Below are positions 37,142-48,513 of a stretch of DNA of 64,000 nucleotides, in pieces. The stretch's first letter is position 1. Each line of letters starts with the position of its first letter. Location: assembly GCF_032118995.1 (NCBI RefSeq), contig NC_092656.1, forward strand, positions 12,576,261 through 12,640,260, written 5' to 3'. Source of the stretch: Asterias amurensis. Taxonomy: Eukaryota > Echinodermata > Asteroidea > Forcipulatida > Asteriidae. Under the pieces are notes generated by a model. It was not told the origin of the DNA. It ran no database searches and saw nothing but the letters and a program-made list of their open reading frames with translations. The position numbers and the translations under genes are program-made.

Positions 37142-38026
37142 AAAATAATGTGTTTTGATGAGTAGAATGAATAAACAGTGTACATAGGGTTACACAAAAA
37201 ATAGTTTTCATTTTGTTTACAAATTTAAAAGAAAACCCGAACCGAGAGGGCGCTGTTCGTGACGTCAATCGAGGCGCGGTATTTGAAGAGAAAATGTGTA
37301 GTCCGGCTCCATACGCTACGTTTGGGTACCTGATCGGAATGGTGCCTACGTACAGTACTACGGTCACGGAGCAGACTGCACGCACTGTATGGCTGCTGTG
37401 CGGACGGTCCATTTGGATGACCCTGAACGGTGAATCGCATGCAGTGCCAACACAAGATAGTGACGCTTGGCGCAAGCTAAAAACATGCCCTCAAAGTTGA
37501 AACAATACCCGATTTTGTTCACGTCAGGCAAATGTTTCTTTAGGTTCCTCACGTCTTTCAGGTACCTTCTTCGACTTCCAACTCGCTTGAAAGTTTGTTG
37601 GGACGGCGTCAAAGTTTAGAAAATAACTTTTCTCTTCATGTCAAATTGTGTGGTGTATTCCGGATTCTCGAAGCACGGCGCCTCGAAGTGGTTGCTTTAC
37701 AGCAATGGAAAAGACGTCGGACCGGACCACTTTGCAAATTTGTAGTTGTTTTGCTGCCTCCAGCAGCAACACCCCTGGTCGACATTGCCGGAAAAATGCA
37801 ACACATAAACTGTTTTTTCAAAACGTTCAAACTCACGACTAGGACTTGCATGCACTTGTGTTCGACGTTCGATCGAGGCAAAGTCTGCCTCGATTGACGT
37901 CACAAGAGTAGGAGTAGGCGGAGTCACCCCCAAACAACTTTATATATTTTTTTTTAACATATAAATTACAAACAATTACTCAACAAATTACTTTATCGTT
38001 CATAAACATATACTCATACTTCATAA
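37142..38026. repeat. Inverted-repeat element family G copy 2
   Basis: Reverse orientation to the 21.2 kb copy. CGTGACGTCAATCGAGG near 37,258 and CCTCGATTGACGTCAC near 37,887 face each other. The interior, including a GCAGCAACACC(C)CTGGTCG(A/G)CATTGCCGG block, is longer than in copy 1. Frames inside lack coding signs. Confidence 0.75.
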
Positions 38027-38082
38027 ATATATAAATATTTGGTTTGCGGTAACACCATGTGTGTATCTACTTGCCAGGTAGA

Positions 38083-38176
38083 GTTGTTCTTAGAGAACTG
38101 TCTTGCTTTATTCTACTGCCGCGGAGTAGATAAACGTTGAGACTAATTCAGAACTGACTCCGCGGCAGTACAGGTA
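38083..38176. repeat. Inverted repeat with SacII-like arms
   Basis: TACTGCCGCGGAGTAGAT and TGACTCCGCGGCAGTACA face each other across about 65 bp. Probably a tiny foldback element. Confidence 0.6.
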
Positions 38177-38391
38177 ATTACGATCCTATAAGCTAAAGTA
38201 GTAGTTCAGTCTAAATAAAAGACTTCAGCTGAAGCCGTGTGCCTTTATAACGCAACAAGCATAAACAGTGGTTTTCCTTCCATCGTTTTTTTTTTGCAAA
38301 TTTGATGGCTTTGAGCCGTGTTTTGTTTTACTTGTTATTTTAATGTATGATGGGATACACCAAGTGAGAATACTGGTCGTTGACAGTAGAC

Positions 38392-38607
38392 CCTTCCCAT
38401 GAAATATTTAAATTGCACTTAGCGCGTGCGCACTTACATTTTGGTTGGCATACTGAGGGAATATCGCGCTGTTTTGTACACGGCTAATGGCTGCGTGATG
38501 CAGACGCGATTGCGCGTCTGCTTAGTGCACAACTATATGGCGTTTGCCAACCGACATGGTCTGCACGCATGCGTGAAGGTAATTAGCATATTTCATGGGA
38601 AGGGTCC
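38392..38607. repeat. Foldback element family L
   Basis: The left end CCCTTCCCATGAAATATTT and right end ATATTTCATGGGAAGGG are inverted repeats. Inner arms TTTTGGTTGGCATACTG and CGTTTGCCAACCGACATG also partly pair. Confidence 0.7.
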
Positions 38608-39855
38608 ATTACCAAAGGTGGCCAGTGATTTTCAGATTTCACTGATATCTTCAGTCGACACTTCAGTTCTTGTCATTCAATCATGACCTAGCTTTTGAAG
38701 ACTAATCAAGACTAGTGACCACAACGACTATGACGAATTAAACAGATTTCTATGATTCACGATGACCCTTTCCACGATGACAGATGGGGACTAAGAATGA
38801 CCTTGTTTTAGGGGTCAAGACCAACAGACATTACGACCAAAAAATGACTCAATGACAAGAGGCACCATCCCAGTCATAACAAAATTACCCATCGACTTAA
38901 GGTCAAGGCTAAGAAGATAGGGGTGAAAATGCAACACCACACTTCCGGGGGATTAGTTTGCTATCTCCTTGACTCTAACCTCCATAACCCTATGTCAGAA
39001 CCGTTAGGTTCACCCAACTGACCAAAAACTACACCTAGAAGTACTCTGTCTGGTTTGCTAAAGATTATAAAGTCTAGATTTTAAGCCTGGTTTCTACTTA
39101 ACATGTACGCTGTACATTCCAGTTTCTTTCATGGCAGACAAGAAACACATCATTTTCTATAATACTATTAAATAAATTTAAGAATTGTATTAACAAACGA
39201 CTTGGTTGGATTATACACTGATGTACTTTTTGTTTGGCTGGCATTTGTTTTAAACCCTTTGCTTGAAAATGCTCCGCATTAGGCTGGTATGACTATAAGA
39301 CAAATTACTGCACTTATCTAGGAAGGATGGATGGCTCATTTTAATTTTTCAGAACAGCTTTATTGGCTGGTTGCTTATGGCAGCCGGCCAATGGTTGCTT
39401 TTGGGGTCCTTTTTTGACAACTTTTTTGAAAAATTACCTTTAAGATCAACAGCAAAAGAAAAGATGTAAGACTGTTTGTAAAAGTGACCGTCTCCTCTTG
39501 AACGTATTCTCTAACGTTGCCGCTGATCAGACTTGTGCAGAAAAGGTTTGTTATTTTTTGCAAATTCGACAATTACCAACAGTGTCCACTGTCCAGTGTC
39601 TTTAAGATGAACATAAACTTGAGAGGCGTTTCCTTGTAGTTCTAGATTTGAATTGGTTATCAACTTATGTAATCTAAACTAACTAACCCATGGGAGCTGA
39701 AGGTAGGAATTTATATTCCTCTAAAACAGTCTAGATGGATGGAGGGAAATGGCATCAAACAACAGCTCCAAAAGAGATGTCGTGCTTGGAATAATGCTTT
39801 TGGGTGGCTCTTTGTTGTTTCCCAAGTTTGGATTCGAACTGTCTCTAGCTACCGG
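38608..39855. other. No gene recognised
   Basis: Unique AT-rich DNA. The only repeat trace is a family A end at 39,575-39,604 (ATTACCAACAGTGTCCACTG). Confidence 0.4.
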
Positions 39856-40024
39856 ACAATCTCGGTAGTCTAGTTTGTAAGACACTGCTCTAGAATTCCA
39901 AGTCTCGTGGGTTCGAATCCAATCCGGGTAATATGCTTGTGATATGTTTTCCACTTGACTCGGGAAAGCACTGAGTATACAGTGCTACAAAAACACACAT
40001 CGGTGTATGGATAAAAACCACAAT
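39856..40024 (+). mobile_element. tRNA-like SINE
   Basis: Has ATCTCGGTAGTCTAGTTTGT (A-box region) and GGGTTCGAATCC (B box) at tRNA spacing, followed by an unrelated body ending ATAAAAACCACA. It differs from the 4.4 and 32.7 kb SINEs. Confidence 0.55.
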
Positions 40025-41821
40025 TAATATAGGTGAGAACAAACATGAGGAAAGCCTGGTTTCAAGCTCAAACACCCCGATAGGAGGAACCAGGTTGGAC
40101 ACACTGGAGGTACATTTACGAGTCAGGAAACTATGTGTCGAAAAGACAGATGCTTGCTACATTATACCCTTTGAGCGGGAAAATAGGTTACGCAAGTAAT
40201 TAGCGCGGGAGAATATCACCCAAACAGCTGCACTGACTTGTTATTTCATTTCATACATCTCTCAGAAAAACAGAACAACAAAGTCAAAATAAAGAGCTTA
40301 TTTCATGTAACTGTTTAAGTTCATCACAATGAAACTGACACGATTCGCTTGATTGAAAATGACAGCATGGTGGATTGTTAATAACTATTTCAATTAGGCT
40401 ACAACTTGGCGCCGTCTTTCTTACCAATGTCGATGCCATAATATTGAACCCTGACCCTGGATTAATCTGCATAATAACTGATCATCTTGGCATCATTATT
40501 TTGACACGTTGTTTCTAAACGCTGACGTTATGAAAACCACCACCAGACAAAACCAATAGTTAAAGAAAGAGAAAATATTCATAATGATTTACGTTATTCA
40601 AAATCAATTGCCCCCCCCCCCATTTGGCCATTTTGGTTACGTATGTAATGTACATTATCCGCCCCCTTTCTTGGAACACTGTCACGCGAAGATCCGCCCA
40701 TTTTAATACATTTTTTAGAGGGCGCTCTTCACCGCTATTTTTCAACAATCATGTGATCATTCATCTCTGTTTTGGGGGCTCCTCTTTCAAATGTGACATC
40801 GTGTTCGTGTAGCCCTTTTTAGGGAGGTTTATTTAAATTCACTTCGAAATCCCACAAAGTGTTTGACATTATATCGGGGCCTACACAGAACGTAGACAGG
40901 GTGTTATGGGGTGACAGCTAATAATGATTAAAAGTATCTTGTATGAGTGTTTCCCTCTGCTTACTTTCTATGCTAAGATTTATGTTTTAATGACAATAAT
41001 CATAAACTGGTCATCAATTTCACATGCAATTTAATTATATTGGAGCACATGAAACTTAGGGATGACCATACGACTGCTGCAAAGCTTTGCGTACATTTGT
41101 TTTTATTCGAACTTTGGTTTGCAGTGAGTTCGCTGCAGAATGTCAGTATTCTTTGCTGGTTGTCCTGTCTTCTCAAGCAAAGAAGCTTTATGCCGCATCC
41201 GCATAAGAGCTAAACGGCTAGATGCTCTTTTGTCAATCAGTACTTGCATATGTTTTTGGTTGTTTAGTTGATCAGTCTAAAAAAGAACCATCAGGGTTCA
41301 CAGTGCAAGTTTCAACATTACTACGTTGGTTTGCTTATTAGTGATTTTGGATTTATAAGGCAGTAGAGAAGTCATCATTTCTGTTTGATTGCCTACCGAA
41401 ACCAGTCAGTTTGAAAATGTTGTCTTTGTATGAGCTGAGAGGTTCTTGTTGTCAAAAACAAATTGACGACGACAACAAATGACTGCACTGCTTTCAGAGG
41501 TGCCATTTTATACATCCACCGGGTCACAGATTACCAACTGTGTCATTTAAGAGATTAGCCAATCAGGACACCGTATTACAAATAACGGCACATGCGCTCT
41601 TTGTATAAAATCCACCAAGTACTATAAATAACCTCAATCAACGGTATCTAAAAGTAGCCCTAACTTATTGTGATTTCATTCTGCGCATGCTCGTCAGATA
41701 TCAATTATATGTTTTTGATCTTTAATCGATAGTTGCCAGTTATCGAAACTGATTGCGCTTTGCACTTTACCGTATTGATTTGAATTTGACCTGTACAAAA
41801 GATTAACCTTAAATGAACACT
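40025..41821. other. No gene recognised
   Basis: No splice-supported exon. Contains a poly-C run at 40,611-40,620. Confidence 0.4.
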
Positions 41822-41927
41822 CACCATGCCTCATCAACCGCCCTCCTTGTACCGTGACCCCGCCCACCCCGGCCGTCCCATCCCGTCCTGGTACCGTTCG
41901 CCGATTCATAGGCATGCTCTTAGTCAT
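41822..41927 (-). CDS. Candidate first coding exon, unknown gene
   Basis: On the minus strand an ATG at 41,927 opens 35 codons, GC- and CpG-rich with Gly and Arg (MTKSMPMNRRTVPGRDG then a Gly/Val stretch). It runs into a strong donor, CATG|GTGAGT, at phase 1, the same phase as the array genes. No signal peptide is present and no second exon was found, so it may be chance or a CpG-rich promoter region. Confidence 0.25.
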
Positions 41928-43087
41928 TAATTGAACCGGTTTCCTTTCAATTAAGAGGATGCATTAGTCCCACATCCTTGAAGAAACAGGGGCATGATTG
42001 AGCTCAGGCAGGGGGACCCGCCAGTCTTCGGGTCAAGGGAGGAAGAAAGGTTAGCAGGTCAAAGGTCAAGGTTTGAACAGTACACGTTCACGAGTGTTTC
42101 TACACCCAGAGTTACCTTTAATTGGTTAATCGAGGGTATGAAAATGACTTCGAACGATACGTGGTTGAGTCACAGATTGTGGCGACACGCCCATCCCATC
42201 AACATGGTCCCCATGCGCAATCTGCCTTCCCTTTGGGCTGGTTTTGCGCATGTCCATCTAAGTGTTTTAGACGCCATTCTTTTTCCCTCCCCCTTCTTGT
42301 ATTGGTCATTTTGATTGATGAAGTTTAGCGACAAATCAAATTAACACATGCTTGGCTTTTGGATAACCCTGGGATGATTCGTTTTAGCATCAATGCTTAT
42401 CCGTACAAAGACACCAATATAAGCTAGCAGGGCGCCCTCTTTCGAGAAAGTGCAACTTATTTACCAAGTTGGTAGGAAAAGTCATTATAGTTCGTGCAAA
42501 CCCTTTCCGGCTTCTGTGATCACGAGCTACACTGTCATTGACTGTACTGCACAAAATAAACCTTACTTATAGTAAAAGTTTTTTTTTTCGTTTGAAGTCA
42601 TGAAACTGGAACTAAAGATTCGAAATTGTATTATTATTAAATTACTAATGTCTTGTTAAATGAAACAGAGGACCCTCAAAAGTTAACAGCACTGTGACTC
42701 GTTGGTCTGCAGATACAGTGTTCAGAGAGGACGATGACAGGTTCGGTTTTAGATGTGGAATGAAAACCTCACATACAACACACAATACAAAGTTAGCAGA
42801 TACACGATGTAAACGACATCTTCAAAGATTTTTAGTTTTTAATACAATAATATTTAACAAGTTGGTAATTTAATAATTCACAATTTTGTGAAAACAAACA
42901 ATAATATTTACTTTCTTGTAATACATATTCCCTGGTTTCCTGGTTATTTGATTTCAATAGAAAGAATAGTCATTTTGGCGACACCAATCAAAGCCCAACC
43001 GAGTCCATATATCGGTTACTGGTTGGTCTGAACAACATCGTCACCGCACTTAACCGATGACCAATGTTTCTGATTGGGGTCGCCAAA
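41928..43087. other. No gene recognised
   Basis: 41,990-42,330 is locally GC-richer with overlapping plus-strand frames but no splice or domain support. The rest is AT-rich. Confidence 0.4.
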
Positions 43088-43230
43088 ACGCACTCCGTAT
43101 CGCAAATACTCGATATGAGTGAAATGGGGTGCATGGTGGTCTAGCTATCGATCATAATTGCACCCCTAGCTATACCAGCATACAACTCATTTCAAAGCTA
43201 GTGCTTGCGCAATATTGGTATTTGCAAAAC
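43088..43230. repeat. Small inverted-repeat element, family J copy 2
   Basis: Contains ATCGCAAATACTCGATATGA, GGTGCATGGTGGTCTAGCT and, inverted, ATTGGTATTTGCAAAACAG, as in the 1.9 kb copy. Confidence 0.55.
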
Positions 43231-44195
43231 AGTTTTAGCGGCAAGTGATGTGAGAGAACGGCGCCCTCGCTCGTTGGAAAGTATTCAGCTCAGTCAATTC
43301 ATTTATTCAAGTTCCTCACCGAAGAACTTTTACACGTCATCAGCCGATATTTTAATATACAAAGTAATACAATAAAATAGTATGGTCTGTTAGTCAGGCA
43401 CTTTAAGTTCTTGATTGTTTCCGCATTGACAAAAATAATGTTATTATTTATATGCAGCCATATTAACTTTGTGACAAAAGAAGTTTGTCAACCAGCGTTT
43501 CAAAATTAACATCGCAATGATCATTACCGCCAGTTACACAAATCCTTTCCAATTTGATGTCAGTCTTGAAAGCGATGCTTGGTAAGTGACATATTTTGAA
43601 AAAGATAAACATGCACGCTCGAAGAGAGACTACCATTGGACGGCTCGCCTGCAAGCATTCGCGTTAGTCTCTTTTCGAGTGTGTTTTATGTAATATTTTA
43701 AGAAAGGACTCACTGACCAAGCAAAGCTAGAAGACTATTATTATCAATCAGTCTTGCTAACTACATGAATCGCCTTAACAAGCGTTTTGCTTACAGGCAC
43801 TGAGACACTGGCAACAATTAAACCGATGTCGAAGAAAGTGTGCTTTCAGAGAGTGTCTTAAGTATGTAGAAAGGTTTTGTGTCCCTGATGTGAATTGAGA
43901 AATTATAAACAAAAATAGTTTAGCTCGAAGCAAAACAATGATTTAACTTTCTGAGTATGACTCCCAACCCCCCGTTGAAGTGCCATGGGAACGATCACAA
44001 ACATTCGATCGTCCCCATGTGGTGTGACGGGTGAGATCCGAACTGAGTTAAGCTATTCCGAATGATGGGTGAATCTGTGTTTGCAGATCATGTTTGGTCC
44101 ACAGAAAAAGAGACCAGTCTATTCATTAACTCTCTACCGCGATGACTTTTGAAGCCAGTGAGATCGAAGATTTTCAAATGATTTATAAACATTGC
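43231..44195. other. No gene recognised; 3' side of gene C
   Basis: No exon or known repeat seen. A partial palindrome near 43,985-44,023 pairs CATGGGAACGATCACAAA with GATCGTCCCCATG. Confidence 0.4.
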
Positions 44196-44201
44196 TTTAT
44201 T
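44196..44201 (-). promoter_or_regulatory. Likely polyadenylation signal of gene C
   Basis: AATAAA on the minus strand, about 128 nt past the gene C stop codon (44,329-44,331). Confidence 0.5.
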
Positions 44202-44328
44202 ACAAGCAATGTATACTACTTCAACTCAATTTAACTTATGTACTCTACAACCGAATATAGATACAAAAAAACGCTGCTACTCTAAGGAGTAAAAATCTGA
44301 TTAAAAGTAAAAATGTCTGTCCAGGTTC

Positions 44329-45942
44329 TTAAACATTAAGACGTGTTGTACCGGCCGTGTTTCTCTGTTGCCTTTTGTAAAATATGTACATCCCGCCTGC
44401 GATCAGGAGGCCTCCGACGACGATACAGGCAAGGGTGACGGATGCTGTTTTCCCCGGGCTGTTCAGTAGACCGACCCCGCCTCCAGCTCCGTAGTCATAT
44501 GAAGAATACTGGGCGTTCGTGCTCCCGTCGCCTGATCCTGAGCCGTCCATATCGTCCGAGTCATCGTCGGTTGCGCCTCCTGCCGCTTGTCCGGCCCCAG
44601 CGGCTGCACCGGGTCCACCGCCGACGCTTCCACTGTTACCACCCGGAAAGGAGGCTCCCCCCGTACCACCGATTCCACCTACTCCACCCACTCCACCCAC
44701 TCCACCCACTCCATCTACTCCACCTACTCCACCCACTCCTCCTGGGTTTCCACCTGCTCCGCCTGGGCCACCTGGGGCACTTGGGCCACCGGCTGCCCCC
44801 GGTTCACCGATGCCGTGTCCAGCACCACCACCACCGAATGGTGGCATGGGGGGTTGTGTCGTTGACGGAGGCTGTGGGTAGTCTACATTTGGTATGTTCA
44901 CGGGTACGTACTGGCAAATCGCTGAAAGATCACACATTATTTTTTGGATTAGTAACTTTTAATCATCATCTTTAAAACTATGATTATACAACAAAAAGGA
45001 CAATATGCAAAGTCAATTACATCCATAATTATGTCACAAATAACTTTGGATACCGTTATGATAATGAGAACTCCGTAAAGGTCAGAAATAAGGCTACCTG
45101 ATTGAGGTTATTTATTTTAGTTGTTTTTTTTTCCAGGAAATTTAGTCACTTTTCAATCTAAATAAAACATGAGCATTGTGTTTCTTTATGAAAATGTGGC
45201 GGAATATTACGACGATTCTCTATTAAAAATTGTCAGTTTGAAAAGAGCAACTTTCTTCCTCAGAAGCTTTCCTAAAAGTAATGTAAACGTTTTTGTCTTG
45301 TTCTGAAAAATTACTTATAAATAAAGTGTGTAATCTCTTTAAGATAGTAGGCCTCACAATTTTATTTTTGATGCATCTAAATACATGTGTCTATTGATGA
45401 AAGCAATCTGGCTGTAGAAATCTGTCAATTATGATAGTTTTGTGGCTTTAGTATTTCATTGAGAGTGTGTTCTATTTAATTAAAACTAGTAATTATCATT
45501 CCTCTGAAGCAAAAACAAGCTTCTATTAAACAAAAGTTAAAAACATGCATACTTTGTGTTTCATGTTAAGACGATAAATTCGTCTTAAGTTTCAACGATC
45601 ACATCTAATTCTCTAATTGTGAGCCGTCTCGCCAATTCATGGATGATTGGTGAAGTCCGCTACAGGCTTTCAGTATTTTGTGTTAAATATATTTGCTGAA
45701 TAATCATGTTCTTAAAAAGAAACATGCAAACAATAATAATTCCGATCAAATCGATCAACGCATCGTAACATAAGTGTATTTCATGACAGTGGGATGTGTC
45801 CCCAATGTATTACCACTTTGAATAAACAAGACTCAAAGAAACCAGTCATTATCTTAATTTATAAGAATGTCACATTATAGATAAAATGATGTATCTTACC
45901 TGCTAATGGGCACAGTGCCAGTATCAATAATAAGTATGTCAT
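44329..45942 (-). CDS. Gene C: Gly-Gly-Val-rich single-pass membrane protein, two coding exons
   Basis: Exon 1 is 45,942-45,900 (43 nt) and exon 2 is 44,921-44,329. The donor is AGGTAAG, the acceptor GATCTTTCAG and the intron (978 bp) phase 1. The product is 211 residues. Residues 1-17 are a strong signal peptide (MTYLLLILALCPLA plus AIC). Residues 21-43 are Pro/Thr-rich. Residues 44-125 are Gly-rich, with a core of Gly-Gly-Val/Ile triplets that is elastin-like or spider-silk-like in composition. Residues 133-140 are an acidic patch (DDDSDDMD), and 141-158 are Gly/Ser/Tyr. A membrane helix spans about 174-196, followed by a tail starting KRQQRN. The GGV tract is the likeliest spot for repeat-length variation. 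The role is unknown; the same gene plan as A, B, D and E argues for one family. Confidence 0.85.
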
Positions 45943-46797
45943 GTTTTACTGCAGGGAGACTCCGTGTGCCTTGTGCACGTAGAAATGATATTGAGAAGTT
46001 GGTAGTTCGGCTCCCGATGGTAGAATGAAACCGATTGCCGCGCTTATTGCCGACTTTTGACGAGCATGCCCATATTAGGGGATTACTTTTTGTTAAGCCC
46101 CTGTGGCCCGATGGTACCTTGTTACACCATGGATGAACTGTGTAGGGTCTGGATAATTGGATTATTCCGCTGCTAGTCAGAAAACCACGAACGATATAGC
46201 ACTTGCGATCTCTAAATCTGGAACGGGAATTCTAAAAATATCGTGGTGACTAGAGTCATCCATGCTCCGATACGATGACCCCCCGTTCGACGTCAGCCGG
46301 TGAACCGCTCTCAATTAAGTCTAACAAATCTCATCCGTGAACACAATAGTAGATTAACTATTTAAAGTAATTACTCCACTTTGTTGTGTTTATCCCTCAC
46401 GTCTCACGTTTTCCCGATTCAAATTAGAGTCTCAACGGTATCGGGGCTCAGGTAATTCTCAACGAATAGTGGAAACTACTCACAATTCATCAAAAAAGGG
46501 TTTCTTATATGTTATCTTTAGGTATCATCTATATTAAGGTATCATGGCCGAGTGATAAATTTAAAGTTCTTGTGGTTACAAGAGCACGGTCACGACACTT
46601 TGTGTCCTTGAGCAGTAAATGGCTACCTGAAAGGGTATAGGTTTCTACTGAGTATGATAGAGCATTATGGACGCCACGGCAAGCCAGGGCTGTAATAATA
46701 TCTTTCGATTTATATAGCGCCTAATAATTAACACTTAATTCTCTGAGCTGTATACTGTCTGAAGGGAGCTGAGGGAGTATTACAAGCACAGTGACCT
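45943..46797. other. 5' flank of gene C; decayed SINE
   Basis: No clear TATA box. Around 46,547-46,700 a sequence starting ATCATGGCCGAGTGATAAAT resembles a worn copy of the tRNA-derived SINE head, with body words such as ACTTTGTGTCCTTGAGCA. Confidence 0.4.
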
Positions 46798-46968
46798 GGG
46801 GTCGATTTCACAAAGAGTTAGGACTCGTCTTATCTAGAGTTAGGACGAGTAACTCTTCCTAACTTAGGATTAATCTTAAGGTATGCATGCTACAGTGCAG
46901 GAGTTGGACTCGTCCTAAGTCCTTAGATTAGTCTTAAGTTAGGAAGCGTTGTGTGAAATCGACGGCAG
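46798..46968. repeat. Foldback MITE family E copy 4
   Basis: Ends GTCGATTTCACAAAGAGTTA and GTGTGAAATCGACGGC, with the standard arms and GCATGCTACAGTGCAGG centre. Confidence 0.85.
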
Positions 46969-47682
46969 GGCCAATATATATATACGGTATTTGCAAAAAA
47001 ACACTTAATAGCAATACGGTATTATTAATCAAAATGTTGAATAGTCTATAGTCTTCAAGTCGAACATGCAACGTTTTCCGGACTCTTGGACAATCATAGA
47101 GATTAGTCCTTGTATACCCCCCCCCCCCCCCCCCGCACACTGCGGTGCAAATAAACTCATTAACAGGAGTTTGCTTTCAACCAACACCAAATCTGCCATA
47201 ATTCGATAAAGGAATGTGAACTAATACCGAAGGAACAATCTTCCCCTCATTTTGCCCCATTTTCACTAGTAGCATTTTTACCTAAATGGCTTTTGAACTT
47301 GTGTTGGGAAATACTTAAATATAACAAAATGAAGTTGATTGTCACATTTTCCTTTGTTTCTACTTTAATAAAATAATCACATCGGTATACTTCGCAGAAA
47401 GATAGTAACCGCTGGTTGAAAGATGGTAATAAAGTATCATCGTATGAAATCACAGATCGACAAAAAGTATAGATCTTCATTAACATGTTTTCGATATCAT
47501 ACTACAGTGACACTTTTTTCATTCATGGTATATTGTTTAAAAGTTTAATACTTGTGTTGTTAACCTACCAAGGTGCTGTAGTAAAATCATATCTCAAATT
47601 GTCTCTGTAAAGGTTACAACAAGTTAGACACAATTGTCATTGATGGTTACTTTTCACAAGAAACTTCTGCTATTTGTTGAAA
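46969..47682. other. No gene recognised
   Basis: Includes a 17-bp C-run at 47,118-47,134; otherwise AT-rich and unremarkable. Confidence 0.4.
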
Positions 47683-47815
47683 TAGGGAACTTTTTTGACG
47701 CTTGGTGGCAGCAGACTTACCAAGTAAAATCCACTGTTCTCGGTAATGTGCGCGTGCTCAGAACTACGTTAACAGTGTACATTTACCTGGTAAGTCTGCG
47801 TTTCAAAGTTTCATA
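47683..47815. repeat. Family H-like inverted-repeat element
   Basis: Ends ACGCTTGGTGGCAGCAGACTT and AAGTCTGCGTTTCAAAGT are loosely inverted. The interior TAATGTGCGCGTGCTCAGA resembles that of the 6.1 kb element. Confidence 0.45.
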
Positions 47816-48022
47816 TTAGGGACTTTTCGTATTCGGCGACGGATGGTTCTGCGACGGTAAAGATGACATTTTGGCGTCATCTGCGCACGCGTCGGCTTTG
47901 AGGACGGTCGTCCCTCAATTTATACGACAGTACTTGGGATGAATCTTCGTCGTGCTGAAAACGACAACGTTTAGCTAAACAACCGTCGCAGAACCACCCG
48001 TCGTCGAAAACGAAAAGTCAAT
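47816..48022. repeat. MITE family I copy 1
   Basis: Left end TTAGGGACTTTTCGTATTCG and right end CGTCGAAAACGAAAAGTC are inverted. The interior has GATGACATTTTGGCGTCATC. The second copy is at 49,439-49,623. Confidence 0.8.
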
Positions 48023-48513
48023 ATTCTCATCAACCGCCGACCTCACCGTGACAAAAACGAACAACATTTCTTTTGCACTTCACCATGTCTTTGAAGAAGT
48101 ACTCATGGGGATCTACAATAACAATTATTACTCCTAATCACTAATTACCAGCATTGACTTTAATAAGTCGCAGCAATAGCCAATAACGGGATGTGAATAC
48201 CGCTTTTTGCATTTTTGTTAACACACTATTTAGTTTTGTGATTCAAATTATATAGGTTTTATTTTTTCGATAGTCTGAGATCATCAAATTAAATTTTGTC
48301 AAATCATGCAACTCATCATAGCAATGTATAGCTGCAGGTGATGATGCTGTCATTTAGTCAAAAACGTGTAACAACAACACCTTTTACTAAATCATACCAA
48401 CTGTTCAACTTGATTTACGTTCTTTAAGGAACTAAAATATCTTAGTGTTCCAATAGATGTTGACGGTCGTCTCAGATCATTTCATTCCATTTGTCCAGTC
48501 TTTATACACATCA
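48023..48513. other. 3' flank of gene D
   Basis: AT-rich with no recognised exon. An AATAAA on the minus strand lies at 48,258-48,263, about 250 nt past the gene D stop, and may serve as its poly(A) signal. Confidence 0.4.

Noticed and set aside
37213-37942. Several 60-110 codon frames on both strands
   Set aside because: They lie inside the family G inverted-repeat element and have counterparts in its other copy at 21.2 kb.
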